DNA of 20,913 nucleotides from an uncultured Chloroflexota bacterium (lineage in GTDB: Bacteria > Chloroflexota > Dehalococcoidia > UBA3495), in assembly GCA_913052545.1 (NCBI GenBank), contig CAJXEF010000015.1, positions 1 through 20,913 of the forward strand, written 5' to 3'. Position 1 is the first letter of the stretch, and the number at the start of each line of letters is the position of its first letter. The notes under the pieces are model-generated. The model was not told the origin of the DNA, did not search any database, and worked only from the letters and a program-made list of their open reading frames with translations. A program made the translations under genes and the position numbers. Positions 1 through 7,110 of this stretch are shown here, in pieces.

Positions 1-167
1 CTATAGTACCTCTAAGTGCTGGAGACGCCTACCAACAATCCATAGCTGGATCTCACCTGCATATCATAGAACAATGTGGACACAGACCCGAAGTTGAAAA
101 AACTCAGGAATTCGTAGAAGTTGTCTCCCAATTTGTAAAAAATAATTCCCTCGATCATCTTGGTTAA
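1..167 (+). CDS. alpha/beta hydrolase, C-terminal fragment (5' end outside window)
   Basis: Reading from base 3, an open frame of 54 codons runs in from the window edge and stops at TAA 165-167. The visible peptide ends with an HLHIIEQCGHRPEVEK segment followed by an amphipathic helix (FVEVVSQFV). This is the usual C-terminus of alpha/beta-hydrolase-fold enzymes: the His in C-G-H-R-P would be the third member of the Ser-Asp-His triad, and the last helix packs on the core sheet. The nucleophile and acid lie outside the window, so the substrate cannot be inferred. The fold call is recognition from a short tail. Confidence 0.7.
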   Translation, partial: IVPLSAGDAYQQSIAGSHLHIIEQCGHRPEVEKTQEFVEVVSQFVKNNSLDHLG

Positions 168-186
168 ACGGACGATGAACCTACAG

Positions 187-195
187 TGCTATAAT
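187..195 (+). promoter_or_regulatory. extended -10 promoter (TGCTATAAT) upstream of the monooxygenase gene
   Basis: TGC-TATAAT is a perfect -10 hexamer at 190-195 with the TGn extension, 20 bases after the hydrolase stop codon. No good -35 lies 16-18 bases upstream, which extended -10 promoters tolerate. It would give a leader of roughly 110 bases before the ATG at 315. That leader holds a 7-bp inverted repeat (275-281 with 292-298, TTATTAC/GTAATAA) immediately before the Shine-Dalgarno, which may act as an operator or as a hairpin near the ribosome site. Confidence 0.45.
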
Positions 196-314
196 TCATA
201 TGGTCAGTCCAAAACTCTGGAGACAGATACTGCATATATGACATGCATAAAGTCAATACTTAACCCACGTGCATTTATTACACCTAAGTGAGTAATAACT
301 AGGAGGTACGCCAC

Positions 315-1577
315 ATGTTCATTGGCTATTTCACAGAGAGACCGTACCAAGACCAGAAATCCGGTTATTTTGGCGCCACTGGCAAACCGATCATGGATTT
401 AATGGTCAGTAATGGAATCTACGATTCTTACTTGGCCGCAGATCTTTATAACCGTTACCTAGACGAAAAAATCTATGCTGAAGAGATGGGGTTTGACGGG
501 CTGATGCTAAATGAGCATCACGGAACGCCGTTTTGTATGGGTGGAGCCATGAACGTGGAAGCCTCCATCCTCGCAAGAATCACCCAGAGAGCCAAGATTG
601 TCCTTCTTGGAAACATATTGCCCATATGGGATGACCCATTGTGGTTAGTAGAGCAACTCTCCATGATAGACCTTATCTCAAGAGGCAGACTAGTCTCGGG
701 TTGGGTCAGGGGAACCGGAAGAGAAAGCGTGGCTCACAATATTGAACCCCACTATAACTGGGAACGGTTTCAAGAAGCCCACGAATTAATTATTAAAGCA
801 TGGACCGATCCTGGCCCATTTCGTTGGGAAGGCAAGCATTTTCATTATCGGCACGTTAACCCTTGGGTTAAACCATATCAAAAACCCCATCCGCCTATCT
901 GGCTACCTGGGGTAGTCAGCAGGGATTCTTTAACTTGGGCTGCCCAGAAACGTATACCATATATTATGCTTGCCACCGAAATGGAACCGACTAGGCAAGC
1001 GTTTCAGCTCTACCACGATACAGCTAAGGAAGAAGGATATACATCTGGGCCTCAAAACTTGGGTTATCTATGGAAAGTCCACGTCGATGAAACAGAAGAA
1101 TTGGCTGAAGAGGCTGGACGTAAGTACGTGCAAGGACCCAGCAATCCTTTCTTAGCGGGCAACGAAGGCACCGTAAACCCGGCATTAGTCAACCTACCAG
1201 GCTTGACTTCCCGCCGGAGGGTCCTTCCCACTCAAGCGGTTGCAACAGCCGCTCGTGGAGGTGGAGGTGGTGCCGCAGGGGTTTTGGGGAGGCCATACGA
1301 ACAACAGATAGAAGACCACACAATCATTTGCGGCACTCCTAAAACTGTTATTCCTAAAATCCGTCACGTGCTAGAAACTATAAGGCCAGGTAGCATTTTC
1401 TTCTGGGATGGTGACGGTGCAATGACTCATGATGACGCGATGCGCAGCCTGCGCTTAATGGGAGAGGAAGTCATACCTGCAGTGCGGGAGATTGCCAAGG
1501 AATTAGACCTACCAGGGCCGTTCGAAGTAGACCCATCGACAGGTGACCCTGTGACAACCGAGGAATCAAATAAATAA
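315..1577 (+). CDS. LLM-class flavin-dependent monooxygenase (luciferase-like)
   Basis: A 420-residue TIM-barrel protein of the bacterial luciferase/alkanesulfonate monooxygenase superfamily, expected to use reduced flavin and O2 to oxidise an organic substrate in the cytoplasm. Visible family marks are MFIGYFTERP at the N-terminus, the NEHHG motif at residues 66-70, the GRLVSGWVRGTG flavin-phosphate region near 124-135, HPPIWLPG near 192-199, and a C-terminal G-T-P-K-T-V segment that normally precedes the last barrel helix. A five-glycine run lies at about 315-319, in what would be a loop over the active site. ATG at 315 is preceded by a perfect AGGAGG at 301-306, which fixes the start. The gene is probably transcribed alone. 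Expansion of this superfamily is known in SAR202 Chloroflexota. The substrate cannot be told from sequence. Confidence 0.92.
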   Translation: MFIGYFTERPYQDQKSGYFGATGKPIMDLMVSNGIYDSYLAADLYNRYLDEKIYAEEMGFDGLMLNEHHGTPFCMGGAMNVEASILARITQRAKIVLLGNILPIWDDPLWLVEQLSMIDLISRGRLVSGWVRGTGRESVAHNIEPHYNWERFQEAHELIIKAWTDPGPFRWEGKHFHYRHVNPWVKPYQKPHPPIWLPGVVSRDSLTWAAQKRIPYIMLATEMEPTRQAFQLYHDTAKEEGYTSGPQNLGYLWKVHVDETEELAEEAGRKYVQGPSNPFLAGNEGTVNPALVNLPGLTSRRRVLPTQAVATAARGGGGGAAGVLGRPYEQQIEDHTIICGTPKTVIPKIRHVLETIRPGSIFFWDGDGAMTHDDAMRSLRLMGEEVIPAVREIAKELDLPGPFEVDPSTGDPVTTEESNK

Positions 1578-1611
1578 TGGTGCCCTGAAATCACCGATAT
1601 CCACTGTATGA

Positions 1612-1664
1612 GCCTAGAAGAGCGTATTCTCCGAAAGGAAAATAAAGAATATGCTCTTCTAGGC
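1612..1664. terminator. long 3' hairpin after the monooxygenase gene (19-bp stem)
   Basis: Bases 1612-1630 pair with 1646-1664: 18 Watson-Crick pairs and one G-U. The 15-base loop itself contains CC-GAAA-GG (1631-1638), a GNRA-type mini-hairpin. It starts 35 bases after the stop codon. No T-run follows on either strand, so it is not a textbook Rho-independent terminator. It could instead protect the mRNA 3' end or be a small palindromic repeat. A 76-codon open frame across this stretch (from 1608) looks non-coding because much of it is made of the hairpin arms. Confidence 0.6.
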
Positions 1665-1874
1665 CTAAAACTAATCCGCAGACCTACAACAACATGCCCA
1701 ATAACATCTATCCCTAGGTTGCTCTTCAACATAAGAACTGTTTCCGGAAGAGTTTTAAATACACACCTAACCTATTCAAGGTGGTCTAACGTATATTTGT
1801 TTCACCAAGGTGAAATTGTTCCACTTATATCAAACTAAGCCCAATACAAAATTTAACTATGACACCGAGCCAAC
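1665..1874. other. intergenic stretch between the hairpin and the pseudouridine synthase gene
   Basis: With the preceding hairpin this makes a 297-base gap without a credible gene. I see no tRNA, no strong -35/-10 pair and no recognisable riboswitch. The Shine-Dalgarno before the ATG at 1875 is also poor (ACCGAGCCAAC). Confidence 0.5.
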
Positions 1875-2552
1875 ATGAGAATTAACGTATATTTAGCACA
1901 ACGTTTCGGTATATCTAGACGCGAGGGCGACAGACTAATCCTCGAAGGCAAGGTTACGATTAATGGATTGCTTGCTAAAGTCGGGCAGGACATAGTGGAT
2001 AGCGAAACAATAGATAATGAGGTCACGATCGATGGATATGTACCATCTAAAATAGCTCAGAAAATAATCCGTATAAGTTTGTATAAACCCTCAGCGTATG
2101 TTACAACTCGATCTGATCAATATGCCCGAAGGACCGTTATGGACCTCCTACCGGTTGAATTAAAAACCCTGAAACCAGTGGGCAGATTGGACTATGAAAG
2201 CGAAGGTTTATTGTTGCTGAGTAACGACGGCCATTTTATACACGAATTCTCCCACCCTAGATTCGAGAAAGAGAAAGAATATGTGATCACTCTGAACAAA
2301 TCCATAACTTCCAATCTGCTAGAATCATTCAAACACGGAATACCGTTGACCGAAGGGTTGGCTAAAGTCGACTCCTTGAATCAGATTTCTCAAAACCGGA
2401 TGAGTGTAGTTGTACATCAAGGGTGGAACCGACAATTGCGAAGAATGGCTGAATATAGTGGCTACGGGATACTGAAATTAATAAGGAAGAGGGTCGGTTT
2501 ATACACACTAGAGGGCTTACAGCCTGGCGAATGGAAGACCATAAGCAATTAG
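1875..2552 (+). CDS. RsuA/RluB/E/F-family pseudouridine synthase
   Basis: A 225-residue enzyme predicted to isomerise a specific uridine of rRNA to pseudouridine. The N-terminal S4 RNA-binding domain (residues 1 to about 48: MRINVYLAQRFGISRREGDR, then GKVTINGLLAKVGQ) is followed by the catalytic domain with the GRLDYESEGLLLLSNDG motif at 103-119; Asp106 is the expected nucleophile. Later family marks are GWNRQLRRMAEYSG (C-terminal substrate-binding basic patch) and LKLIRKRVG. The length and order (S4 then synthase) match RluB/RsuA rather than the RluA/C/D group, but whether 16S or 23S rRNA is the target cannot be decided. The ATG at 1875 is chosen because the S4 domain begins at its first residues, although the ribosome site is weak. 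It stands alone, convergent with the SDR gene downstream. Confidence 0.92.
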   Translation: MRINVYLAQRFGISRREGDRLILEGKVTINGLLAKVGQDIVDSETIDNEVTIDGYVPSKIAQKIIRISLYKPSAYVTTRSDQYARRTVMDLLPVELKTLKPVGRLDYESEGLLLLSNDGHFIHEFSHPRFEKEKEYVITLNKSITSNLLESFKHGIPLTEGLAKVDSLNQISQNRMSVVVHQGWNRQLRRMAEYSGYGILKLIRKRVGLYTLEGLQPGEWKTISN

Positions 2553-2598
2553 ATCATCTATAAAACTTGTCCCAGCGCAACATTCTCACTCTCTATAG

Positions 2599-3351
2599 TT
2601 ACTGTGCGGTCCTACCCCCATCAATAACTAATTCGCTACCAGTTACGAAAGACGCCTCGTCAGAGGCCAAAAAGAGAACACCATAAGCCACATCATCTGG
2701 AATTCCAACTCTACCCAACGGGGTCCTTGAAATCCTTTTTTGGCGGCTTTCTTCATCAACTAGGAGCGTCGGCAACGTCATATCGGTCTCTATAATGCCG
2801 GGGTGAACAGAGTTGGCTCTAATATTATCTTGAGCGTATTGGATAGCTGTGGATTTTGTCAGTAACCGAACGGCACCTTTAGAGGCCGAATAAGCCGCCG
2901 TGCTTAAAGACCCTCGTAATCCCGCCGTGGAGGATATATTAATAATCGAACCTGATCCGGCTTTTCGCATCTCGGGTATTGCAAATTTGGTGCCCAGAAA
3001 AACTCCTTTAGCATTGATATCCATAGTCCTGTCCCATAGGTCTTCATCGGTTTCCTCAAGGCCCGCAGGTACAAATATGCCAGCGTTATTGACGAGAATA
3101 TCCAGTTTCCCACATTGTGTAACCGCACGGTCAATGGCCTTTCGCCAATCCTCCTCAGAAGTAACATCAAGATGAACATAAAAGCAATCGCCACCTGTTT
3201 CGGAAATTTCAGCCTCTAATTTTTTCCCTTCAACGTCCAATATATCACCGATAACTACCTGAGCCCCTTCCTTAACAAATAACCTAGCCTCAGCGGCGCC
3301 CTGACCTCTCGCACCTCCACTTATAAGAGCAACTTTACCCTCTAAACGCAT
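2599..3351 (-). CDS. SDR-family NAD(P)-dependent oxidoreductase (classical, FabG-like)
   Basis: A 250-residue classical short-chain dehydrogenase/reductase that would interconvert an alcohol and a ketone using NAD(P)(H). The sequence shows the cofactor glycine motif GGARGQG at residues 12-18, D36 at the end of beta-2 (favouring NAD(H)), NNAG at 88-91, the catalytic Asn in INAKG (113), a Ser in NISST (140 or 141), YSASK (Tyr154, Lys158), and HPGIIETDM after beta-6. The TGxxxGxG motif appears as SGGARGQG, common in hydroxysteroid-dehydrogenase-like members. A strong GGAGG lies seven bases before the ATG at 3351. It is transcribed alone and towards the pseudouridine synthase gene. The substrate is unknown; best named generically. 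Confidence 0.92.
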   Translation of the reverse strand: MRLEGKVALISGGARGQGAAEARLFVKEGAQVVIGDILDVEGKKLEAEISETGGDCFYVHLDVTSEEDWRKAIDRAVTQCGKLDILVNNAGIFVPAGLEETDEDLWDRTMDINAKGVFLGTKFAIPEMRKAGSGSIINISSTAGLRGSLSTAAYSASKGAVRLLTKSTAIQYAQDNIRANSVHPGIIETDMTLPTLLVDEESRQKRISRTPLGRVGIPDDVAYGVLFLASDEASFVTGSELVIDGGRTAQ

Positions 3352-3480
3352 TTATAACCTCCGTTCCCGTTAAGTTTTCACCCAGATTGAACTAACACAT
3401 GTTATTGCTAATTTCTAAGACGGCAAATATGTAACCGGAGAAAATCTATGGGCGAAATTATCAGCACCATTTTCCATCAT

Positions 3481-3690
3481 TTATCTGCATTTCCTGGTGG
3501 ATTTTAAATACTCTTTGAATGTTAACAATTCTCCTTCATCAAGTATCTTCTTTAGTTCCTCCCATGAACTAACCCATCCCCGACCACTCCTAACAGTAGG
3601 ACCCAATTCTTCAGATTCCAACTCAAATATCTCCTTTGCAGACAGCCCCATAATACCTGCAAGTTCTAGAGTATTTGTGGTGAAGTTCAT
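3481..3690 (-). CDS. small hypothetical protein (69 aa)
   Basis: Not recognised. The open frame runs back to a TTG at 3708, but ATG 3690 is preferred because GGGTGAG sits nine bases ahead of it, giving 69 residues. The peptide is charged and helical in look (LELAGIMGLSAKEIFELESEELG, then a glycine-rich turn, then WEELKKILDEGELLTFKEYLKS), with no cysteine pair, signal peptide or membrane segment. An overlapping plus-strand frame (3497-3721) is Ser/Pro/Asn-rich and looks like its shadow. Just upstream on the same strand lies a possible broken coding remnant (3709-3854), so this gene may itself belong to a decayed locus. Confidence 0.4.
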   Translation of the reverse strand: MNFTTNTLELAGIMGLSAKEIFELESEELGPTVRSGRGWVSSWEELKKILDEGELLTFKEYLKSTRKCR

Positions 3691-3708
3691 GTCGGTAGTC
3701 TCACCCAA

Positions 3709-3854
3709 CTATGGAATATAGGCTTCAGAATCAACATCCCAGCCAGGAGGATGTATTATCGTGGTATCAACACCACCCCATCCATCTCATTTAATAATTC
3801 GCCCATAGAATACGAAGATACTTGCCGGTGGTGTACCAGCGGACTCCCCTCACC
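3709..3854 (-). pseudogene. possible frameshifted C-terminal coding remnant
   Basis: On the minus strand, one frame reads from 3854 as LVHHRQVSSYSMGELLNEMDG before it degenerates. The neighbouring frame reads GVDTTIIHPPGWDVDSEAYIP and stops at TAG 3711-3709. Joined by one frame change near the ATG-GAT-GGGG run, they make a protein-like tail. The pattern HR...LLxxMD..TTII.PPGW..D resembles the C-terminal end of hydantoinase A proteins; the HyuA in this window ends with YHRS...LLLQMDSTIVLSQGW...D. The match is short and made by eye, so it could be chance. Confidence 0.25.
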
Positions 3855-4108
3855 CTAAATATGGACTTGACCGTCTACAATTAACATTGATCTCCCTATT
3901 TTATCCTTACACCTCGTACATATATCTTGATATTATACTGAAACTTTAGTTGGGAAACATGCCGCATGCCGACTTGGCTATGTTCGTACGGTTACAACGT
4001 TAATCTTATACGTTGATAACTCATGGAATATTTCCATTCTGGCACTTGAACGTGGTACATTAGGACAACTGTGGATCTACGACCTACGAAGATCTGGGAG
4101 ACTATTTT
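3855..4108. other. intergenic region upstream of the lipoprotein gene
   Basis: This 254-base stretch has no credible gene. A weak promoter candidate is TTACAC (3907-3912) with TATTAT (3931-3936) at 18-base spacing. A 15-bp dyad (4023-4037, ATGGAA-TAT-TTCCAT) and an imperfect CAACGT/ACGTTG inverted repeat near 3997-4017 lie between that promoter and the lipoprotein ATG. They could be regulatory sites, but nothing identifies the regulator. Confidence 0.35.
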
Positions 4109-4594
4109 ATGAAAATATCCCTTTTGCCTTTTGTGCTCATTATGGCCATTTCTATGGGATTAGTAGGATGCGGAGATCAAGACCGGCCAGATAAAGGACT
4201 TGAGTTAGATCGCCAAGAGCGAAATCGGATGCATGAACGCGACGTGCGTAGAGAAATGCAAAAGTCAGAAATGGAAAGACACCGAGATGAGAGCCGAATA
4301 CGCGAAGAACATGACAGGATGGAGCAAGGTCGTATTCGGCAAGAGTTCCAAGATCGTATGCGGCAATCCAGGGCCGACATAGAGCAAGCCAGGAAAGATC
4401 TAGCACAACGAGAAGCTACGGTTCGTGAAAAATCCAAACAACTGGCATCCCAAGAAATGTCCTCAATGACCGAAAAAATGTCTGGGCTAGCAGACCAGAT
4501 TAAAAAACTGGAAACCCAAGCCACTACATTGGCTGAAAACATAGCAATACTTACCACGCAGGCCGAAGACATTGCATCGCGTGAATCTAACTAG
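4109..4594 (+). CDS. coiled-coil lipoprotein of unknown function
   Basis: A 161-residue protein with a lipoprotein signal peptide: MK, then a hydrophobic core to residue 17, then the lipobox L-V-G-C with Cys21 as the lipidated residue. The mature part starts GDQDRPDKG and is dominated by Arg, Glu, Met, Asp and Gln (residues 31-105, for example RMHERDVRREMQKSEMERHR). A heptad-like coiled coil follows at about 85-160 (ARKDLAQREATVREKSKQLA, then SGLADQIKKLETQATTLAENIAIL). It should sit on the outer face of the cytoplasmic membrane and may oligomerise. GGGAG lies before the ATG. The cupin gene follows after 38 bases on the same strand. I do not recognise a family; low-complexity composition will produce many misleading matches. 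Confidence 0.8.
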   Translation: MKISLLPFVLIMAISMGLVGCGDQDRPDKGLELDRQERNRMHERDVRREMQKSEMERHRDESRIREEHDRMEQGRIRQEFQDRMRQSRADIEQARKDLAQREATVREKSKQLASQEMSSMTEKMSGLADQIKKLETQATTLAENIAILTTQAEDIASRESN

Positions 4595-4632
4595 AAGATC
4601 CAGACGCTTCAAATATTGCAGAGGATAGCTAT

Positions 4633-4965
4633 ATGAGTATATACCGGGTATTTGCTGATTCCGAAGGTGAAAGTCATATTGAAGAATTGGATTTAGGAGA
4701 ACACCCGACAGTAAGATCATTCATGAACATTTCTGAAGCCGGAATACACAAATTTCAGGATCTAAGATCTATGGATTTTCACCCACTTCCTGAAAGGCGC
4801 CTCATCATACATTTGAATGGAGAAGTAAAAATCGGAGTAAGCGATGGGGGCTCACAAATTTTTCGTCCCGGAGATGCCAGATTAATGGAGGACACCTCCG
4901 GCAAAGGACACACTCATCAAGACCTAACTCCAGTCATACAAGCCGTGATAGTCCTTGCCGACTAA
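4633..4965 (+). CDS. small cupin-domain protein
   Basis: A 110-residue single-domain protein with a cupin-like pattern: HPLPERRLIIHLNGEVKIGV (residues 50-69) fits the first motif and strands, and SQIFRPGDARLMEDTSGKGHTH (74-95) the second, with candidate metal ligands His50, His60, His93 and His95. The GxxxxFRPGDxxLxED pattern is typical of small beta-barrel cupins. There is no signal peptide, so it is cytoplasmic. GAGG lies 11 bases upstream of the ATG. Its closeness to the lipoprotein gene (38 bases) suggests co-transcription, but the proteins would be on opposite sides of the membrane. Reaction or ligand unknown. Confidence 0.75.
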   Translation: MSIYRVFADSEGESHIEELDLGEHPTVRSFMNISEAGIHKFQDLRSMDFHPLPERRLIIHLNGEVKIGVSDGGSQIFRPGDARLMEDTSGKGHTHQDLTPVIQAVIVLAD

Positions 4966-4993
4966 ATGCCAGTATTGGGTTTAGGGGCCGCTT

Positions 4994-5509
4994 CTAAGGA
5001 GTCCATTCAAATGCTATATTGGCATAACGCATATGGATAGCGCCGCCGGGAGCTGCTAGCGGACCATTAGCTGCTAAAACTGCGATACAATGTTCTTCAC
5101 CTGGCACTGCATTATCTGTGATCTGAACCCTCTGCGGGACATTAAATCCCTGGATTACACCACGCTCCCTGCTGCATTCTCCATCGATCCAGATTTCGCC
5201 GTAATCATCCACACATGTTTCAAATTGGGCCCTTACACCCTGAGTGTTCCTGCCCCCAATCGTATCAGGGAAAGTAATATTAATTCTGTACCATACAAAA
5301 CTAAATCCGTGCGAAATCCTAGCGGGTAACTCGCCACAGTATTCCCAACCAGAATCGTCGTAGTCAGGCATCCTTGCAGGGCTGCCTTCTCCTTGAGCTA
5401 TCAAACCTTCGTTAGGCTGCCCAGGTATGTATCCTGTGGCGAATTTCCATCGTCCTTTTATCACAGATTGACCAGATGGGTCTTCTAAATTGATAGTTAC
5501 TCTAGGCAT
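4994..5509 (-). CDS. jelly-roll/galactose-binding-like protein, function unknown
   Basis: A 171-residue all-beta protein. Segments such as GRWKFATGYIPG, MPDYDDSGWEYCGELPARI, SFVWYRINITFPD and CVDDYGEIWIDGE follow the order seen in the sugar-binding jelly-roll domain of family 2 glycoside hydrolases (a 'DDSGW' strand, then 'WYR' then 'VDD..EIWIDG'). Here the domain stands alone, with no catalytic domain and no signal peptide, and nothing in the next few hundred bases completes it. GAGGAG lies eight bases before the ATG. It is convergent with the cupin gene. Carbohydrate binding is a fold-based guess only. Confidence 0.65.
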   Translation of the reverse strand: MPRVTINLEDPSGQSVIKGRWKFATGYIPGQPNEGLIAQGEGSPARMPDYDDSGWEYCGELPARISHGFSFVWYRINITFPDTIGGRNTQGVRAQFETCVDDYGEIWIDGECSRERGVIQGFNVPQRVQITDNAVPGEEHCIAVLAANGPLAAPGGAIHMRYANIAFEWTP

Positions 5510-5621
5510 AATATGATCTCCTCTTCAAGGTTTTCACTACCACTACAACCTTCTCTGCCAATATTCCGAACCTAAGCCTGCGAAATTCTACAAAACCCCA
5601 ATTGTCCCTATTCTAGGCACT

Positions 5622-5649
5622 ATTGTAATATAAAACTAAAAGACTCCAA
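5622..5649 (-). promoter_or_regulatory. candidate promoter for the jelly-roll gene
   Basis: On the minus strand, TTGGAG (5649-5644) and TACAAT (5627-5622) are 16 bases apart, in the 227-base gap between dnaN and the jelly-roll gene and about 110 bases ahead of its ATG. The -10 matches five of six consensus bases. Nothing else recognisable lies in this gap. Confidence 0.35.
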
Positions 5650-5736
5650 CAAACAGCGCATGGTGAAATCAGTGATTGCTTTGACGTGGGACATCCCATT
5701 GTATTTAGAAGGTAGTTAGGATCGTCTGGCAGATAA

Positions 5737-6876
5737 TCACCACTGCACAAACATGGGCATAACTACATGTACGTAATCCTCAGAGCCCACTGGGCGGAAC
5801 ACTCCGGGACTTGATGGAGTTGTAGTTTCTAAAGCTATTTGCCCCCTCTCAAAAACCGCCAAAACTTCTTGGAGATACCTACTGTTAAAAGCGATTTTAC
5901 TTTCGTCTCCCTCAATACTTTCAACATTGATTTGGTCGTTGTTATCGCCGACGTCTTCGGATTTAGCAGAGATCAGAGCTTTACCGCCAGGTGAACCATT
6001 ATCCTCAGGAATTACCTCTACTCTTATGATATTACTTCCGTCTCGAGCGAAGATAGCGGCACTTCTGGTGGCCCTCAAAAACTCCGAAAGATCGAATATG
6101 GCTCTGGTCTGATATCCTTGAGGTATTAACTGGTCATAGTTCGGGAATGTTCCTTGAAGTAATTGTGAAACCAATTCTATATCCGGTAATCGAAATAATA
6201 TTTGACCTTTGCTGGGCGTCATTAATATCTCAACTGAATCAGTCTGGTTTCCTAGTAACCTTCCTAACTCGTTTAACGTCCGCGCTGGGATGATTACTTC
6301 TACATCCTGATCGACTTGCTCCATTAACGAGCCATGCTGAACCGCCAATCGGAACCCATCTGCCGCCGCGACGGTGAAGTTAGCTGCACTGAGACGCACT
6401 TCCACTCCGGTTAACACCGGGCGAGATTCTTCTGTCGCGGCAGCAAACGCCACACGAGCTATCGCTCGTTTTAATATCCCTTGCTCTATGCGAGCACCGA
6501 CTCCCTCATCGACAGCAGGTATAGGAGGAAATTCGTCAGCATCTGCTCCATTTATCCGAGCCTCTGCATTACCACATTTGAGCTCTAGGACTCCAGTACC
6601 AGGCATTAATTCTAAACTTATATTTCCACTAGGAAGAGAGTTTACAAATTCAGACAATAAACGAGCAGGTACGGTGATGGCTCCCTCATCATCGACATCT
6701 CCACCGATCCACGTTGTTATCCCTATTTCTAAGTTGGTAGCAGAAAGCTTTAACCTAGATTTATCGGTAGTCAAGAGTACATTCTGAGTGATGGGGAGTG
6801 TAGATCTATTGGCCACTGCCCTGTTCACTATCCCTAGACCGTGACTAAAATTTTCTTGAGTGCATGTAAGCTTCAT
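5737..6876 (-). CDS. dnaN: DNA polymerase III beta subunit (sliding clamp)
   Basis: A 379-residue protein of the usual length for the replication sliding clamp, a dimeric ring that tethers DNA polymerase III and binds repair proteins. It starts MKLTCTQENFSHGLGIVNRAV and shows the three repeated clamp domains: about 1-120 (with NLEIGI, GAITVPARLLSEFVNSLP), about 128-250 (VDEGVGARIEQGILKRAI, TAADGFRLA-like stretch AAADGFRLAVQHG), and about 255-379, ending in DYVHVVMPMFVQW where the family has 'VLMPMR(L)'. No dnaA, recF or gyrB gene is adjacent, and the AlaX gene is divergent upstream, so this is not the classical origin locus. The ribosome site before ATG 6876 is weak, but the N-terminus matches the family start. 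Confidence 0.95.
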   Translation of the reverse strand: MKLTCTQENFSHGLGIVNRAVANRSTLPITQNVLLTTDKSRLKLSATNLEIGITTWIGGDVDDEGAITVPARLLSEFVNSLPSGNISLELMPGTGVLELKCGNAEARINGADADEFPPIPAVDEGVGARIEQGILKRAIARVAFAAATEESRPVLTGVEVRLSAANFTVAAADGFRLAVQHGSLMEQVDQDVEVIIPARTLNELGRLLGNQTDSVEILMTPSKGQILFRLPDIELVSQLLQGTFPNYDQLIPQGYQTRAIFDLSEFLRATRSAAIFARDGSNIIRVEVIPEDNGSPGGKALISAKSEDVGDNNDQINVESIEGDESKIAFNSRYLQEVLAVFERGQIALETTTPSSPGVFRPVGSEDYVHVVMPMFVQW

Positions 6877-7043
6877 TTACTACTCGCTACTGTCTTTAAC
6901 GGAGAGCAACCGTAGCCGTTCCCGTGCATATCGGTATAAAGTTGAAAGATGGAGTTAGAATATCATTATTACACCGTGTCAGACCAAAAACAACCAGATG
7001 TAATCTCTAGGCCGCTCTAGATTATAAACGGCTTCCCATTTAT

Positions 7044-7049
7044 TATAAT
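7044..7049 (+). promoter_or_regulatory. candidate -10 element for the AlaX gene
   Basis: A perfect TATAAT lies 61 bases ahead of the GTG start at 7111, in the 234-base divergent gap with dnaN. No clear -35 is seen at the right spacing. I found no DnaA boxes or AT-rich repeats in this gap, which argues against an origin here. Confidence 0.35.
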
Positions 7050-7110
7050 TACCAAGCTTCTGAACGGCAGTGCCTTGCAAGCGAAATACAATTGAATTTA
7101 AGAGGGCTAA

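Noticed and set aside
1608..1838. 76-codon plus-strand open frame downstream of the monooxygenase
   Set aside because: Its first part is made of the two arms of the 19-bp hairpin, it has no ribosome site, and the peptide resembles no protein family.
2494..2506. DnaA-box-like TTATACACA
   Set aside because: A single copy inside the pseudouridine synthase gene, with no cluster or AT-rich unwinding element nearby.
3497..3721. 74-codon plus-strand frame opposite the 69-residue ORF
   Set aside because: Ser/Asn/Pro-rich composition typical of an antisense shadow, and no Shine-Dalgarno; the minus-strand frame looks more protein-like.
6877..7110. Replication origin next to dnaN
   Set aside because: No DnaA boxes, no repeats, no dnaA gene; it looks like a normal divergent promoter region.
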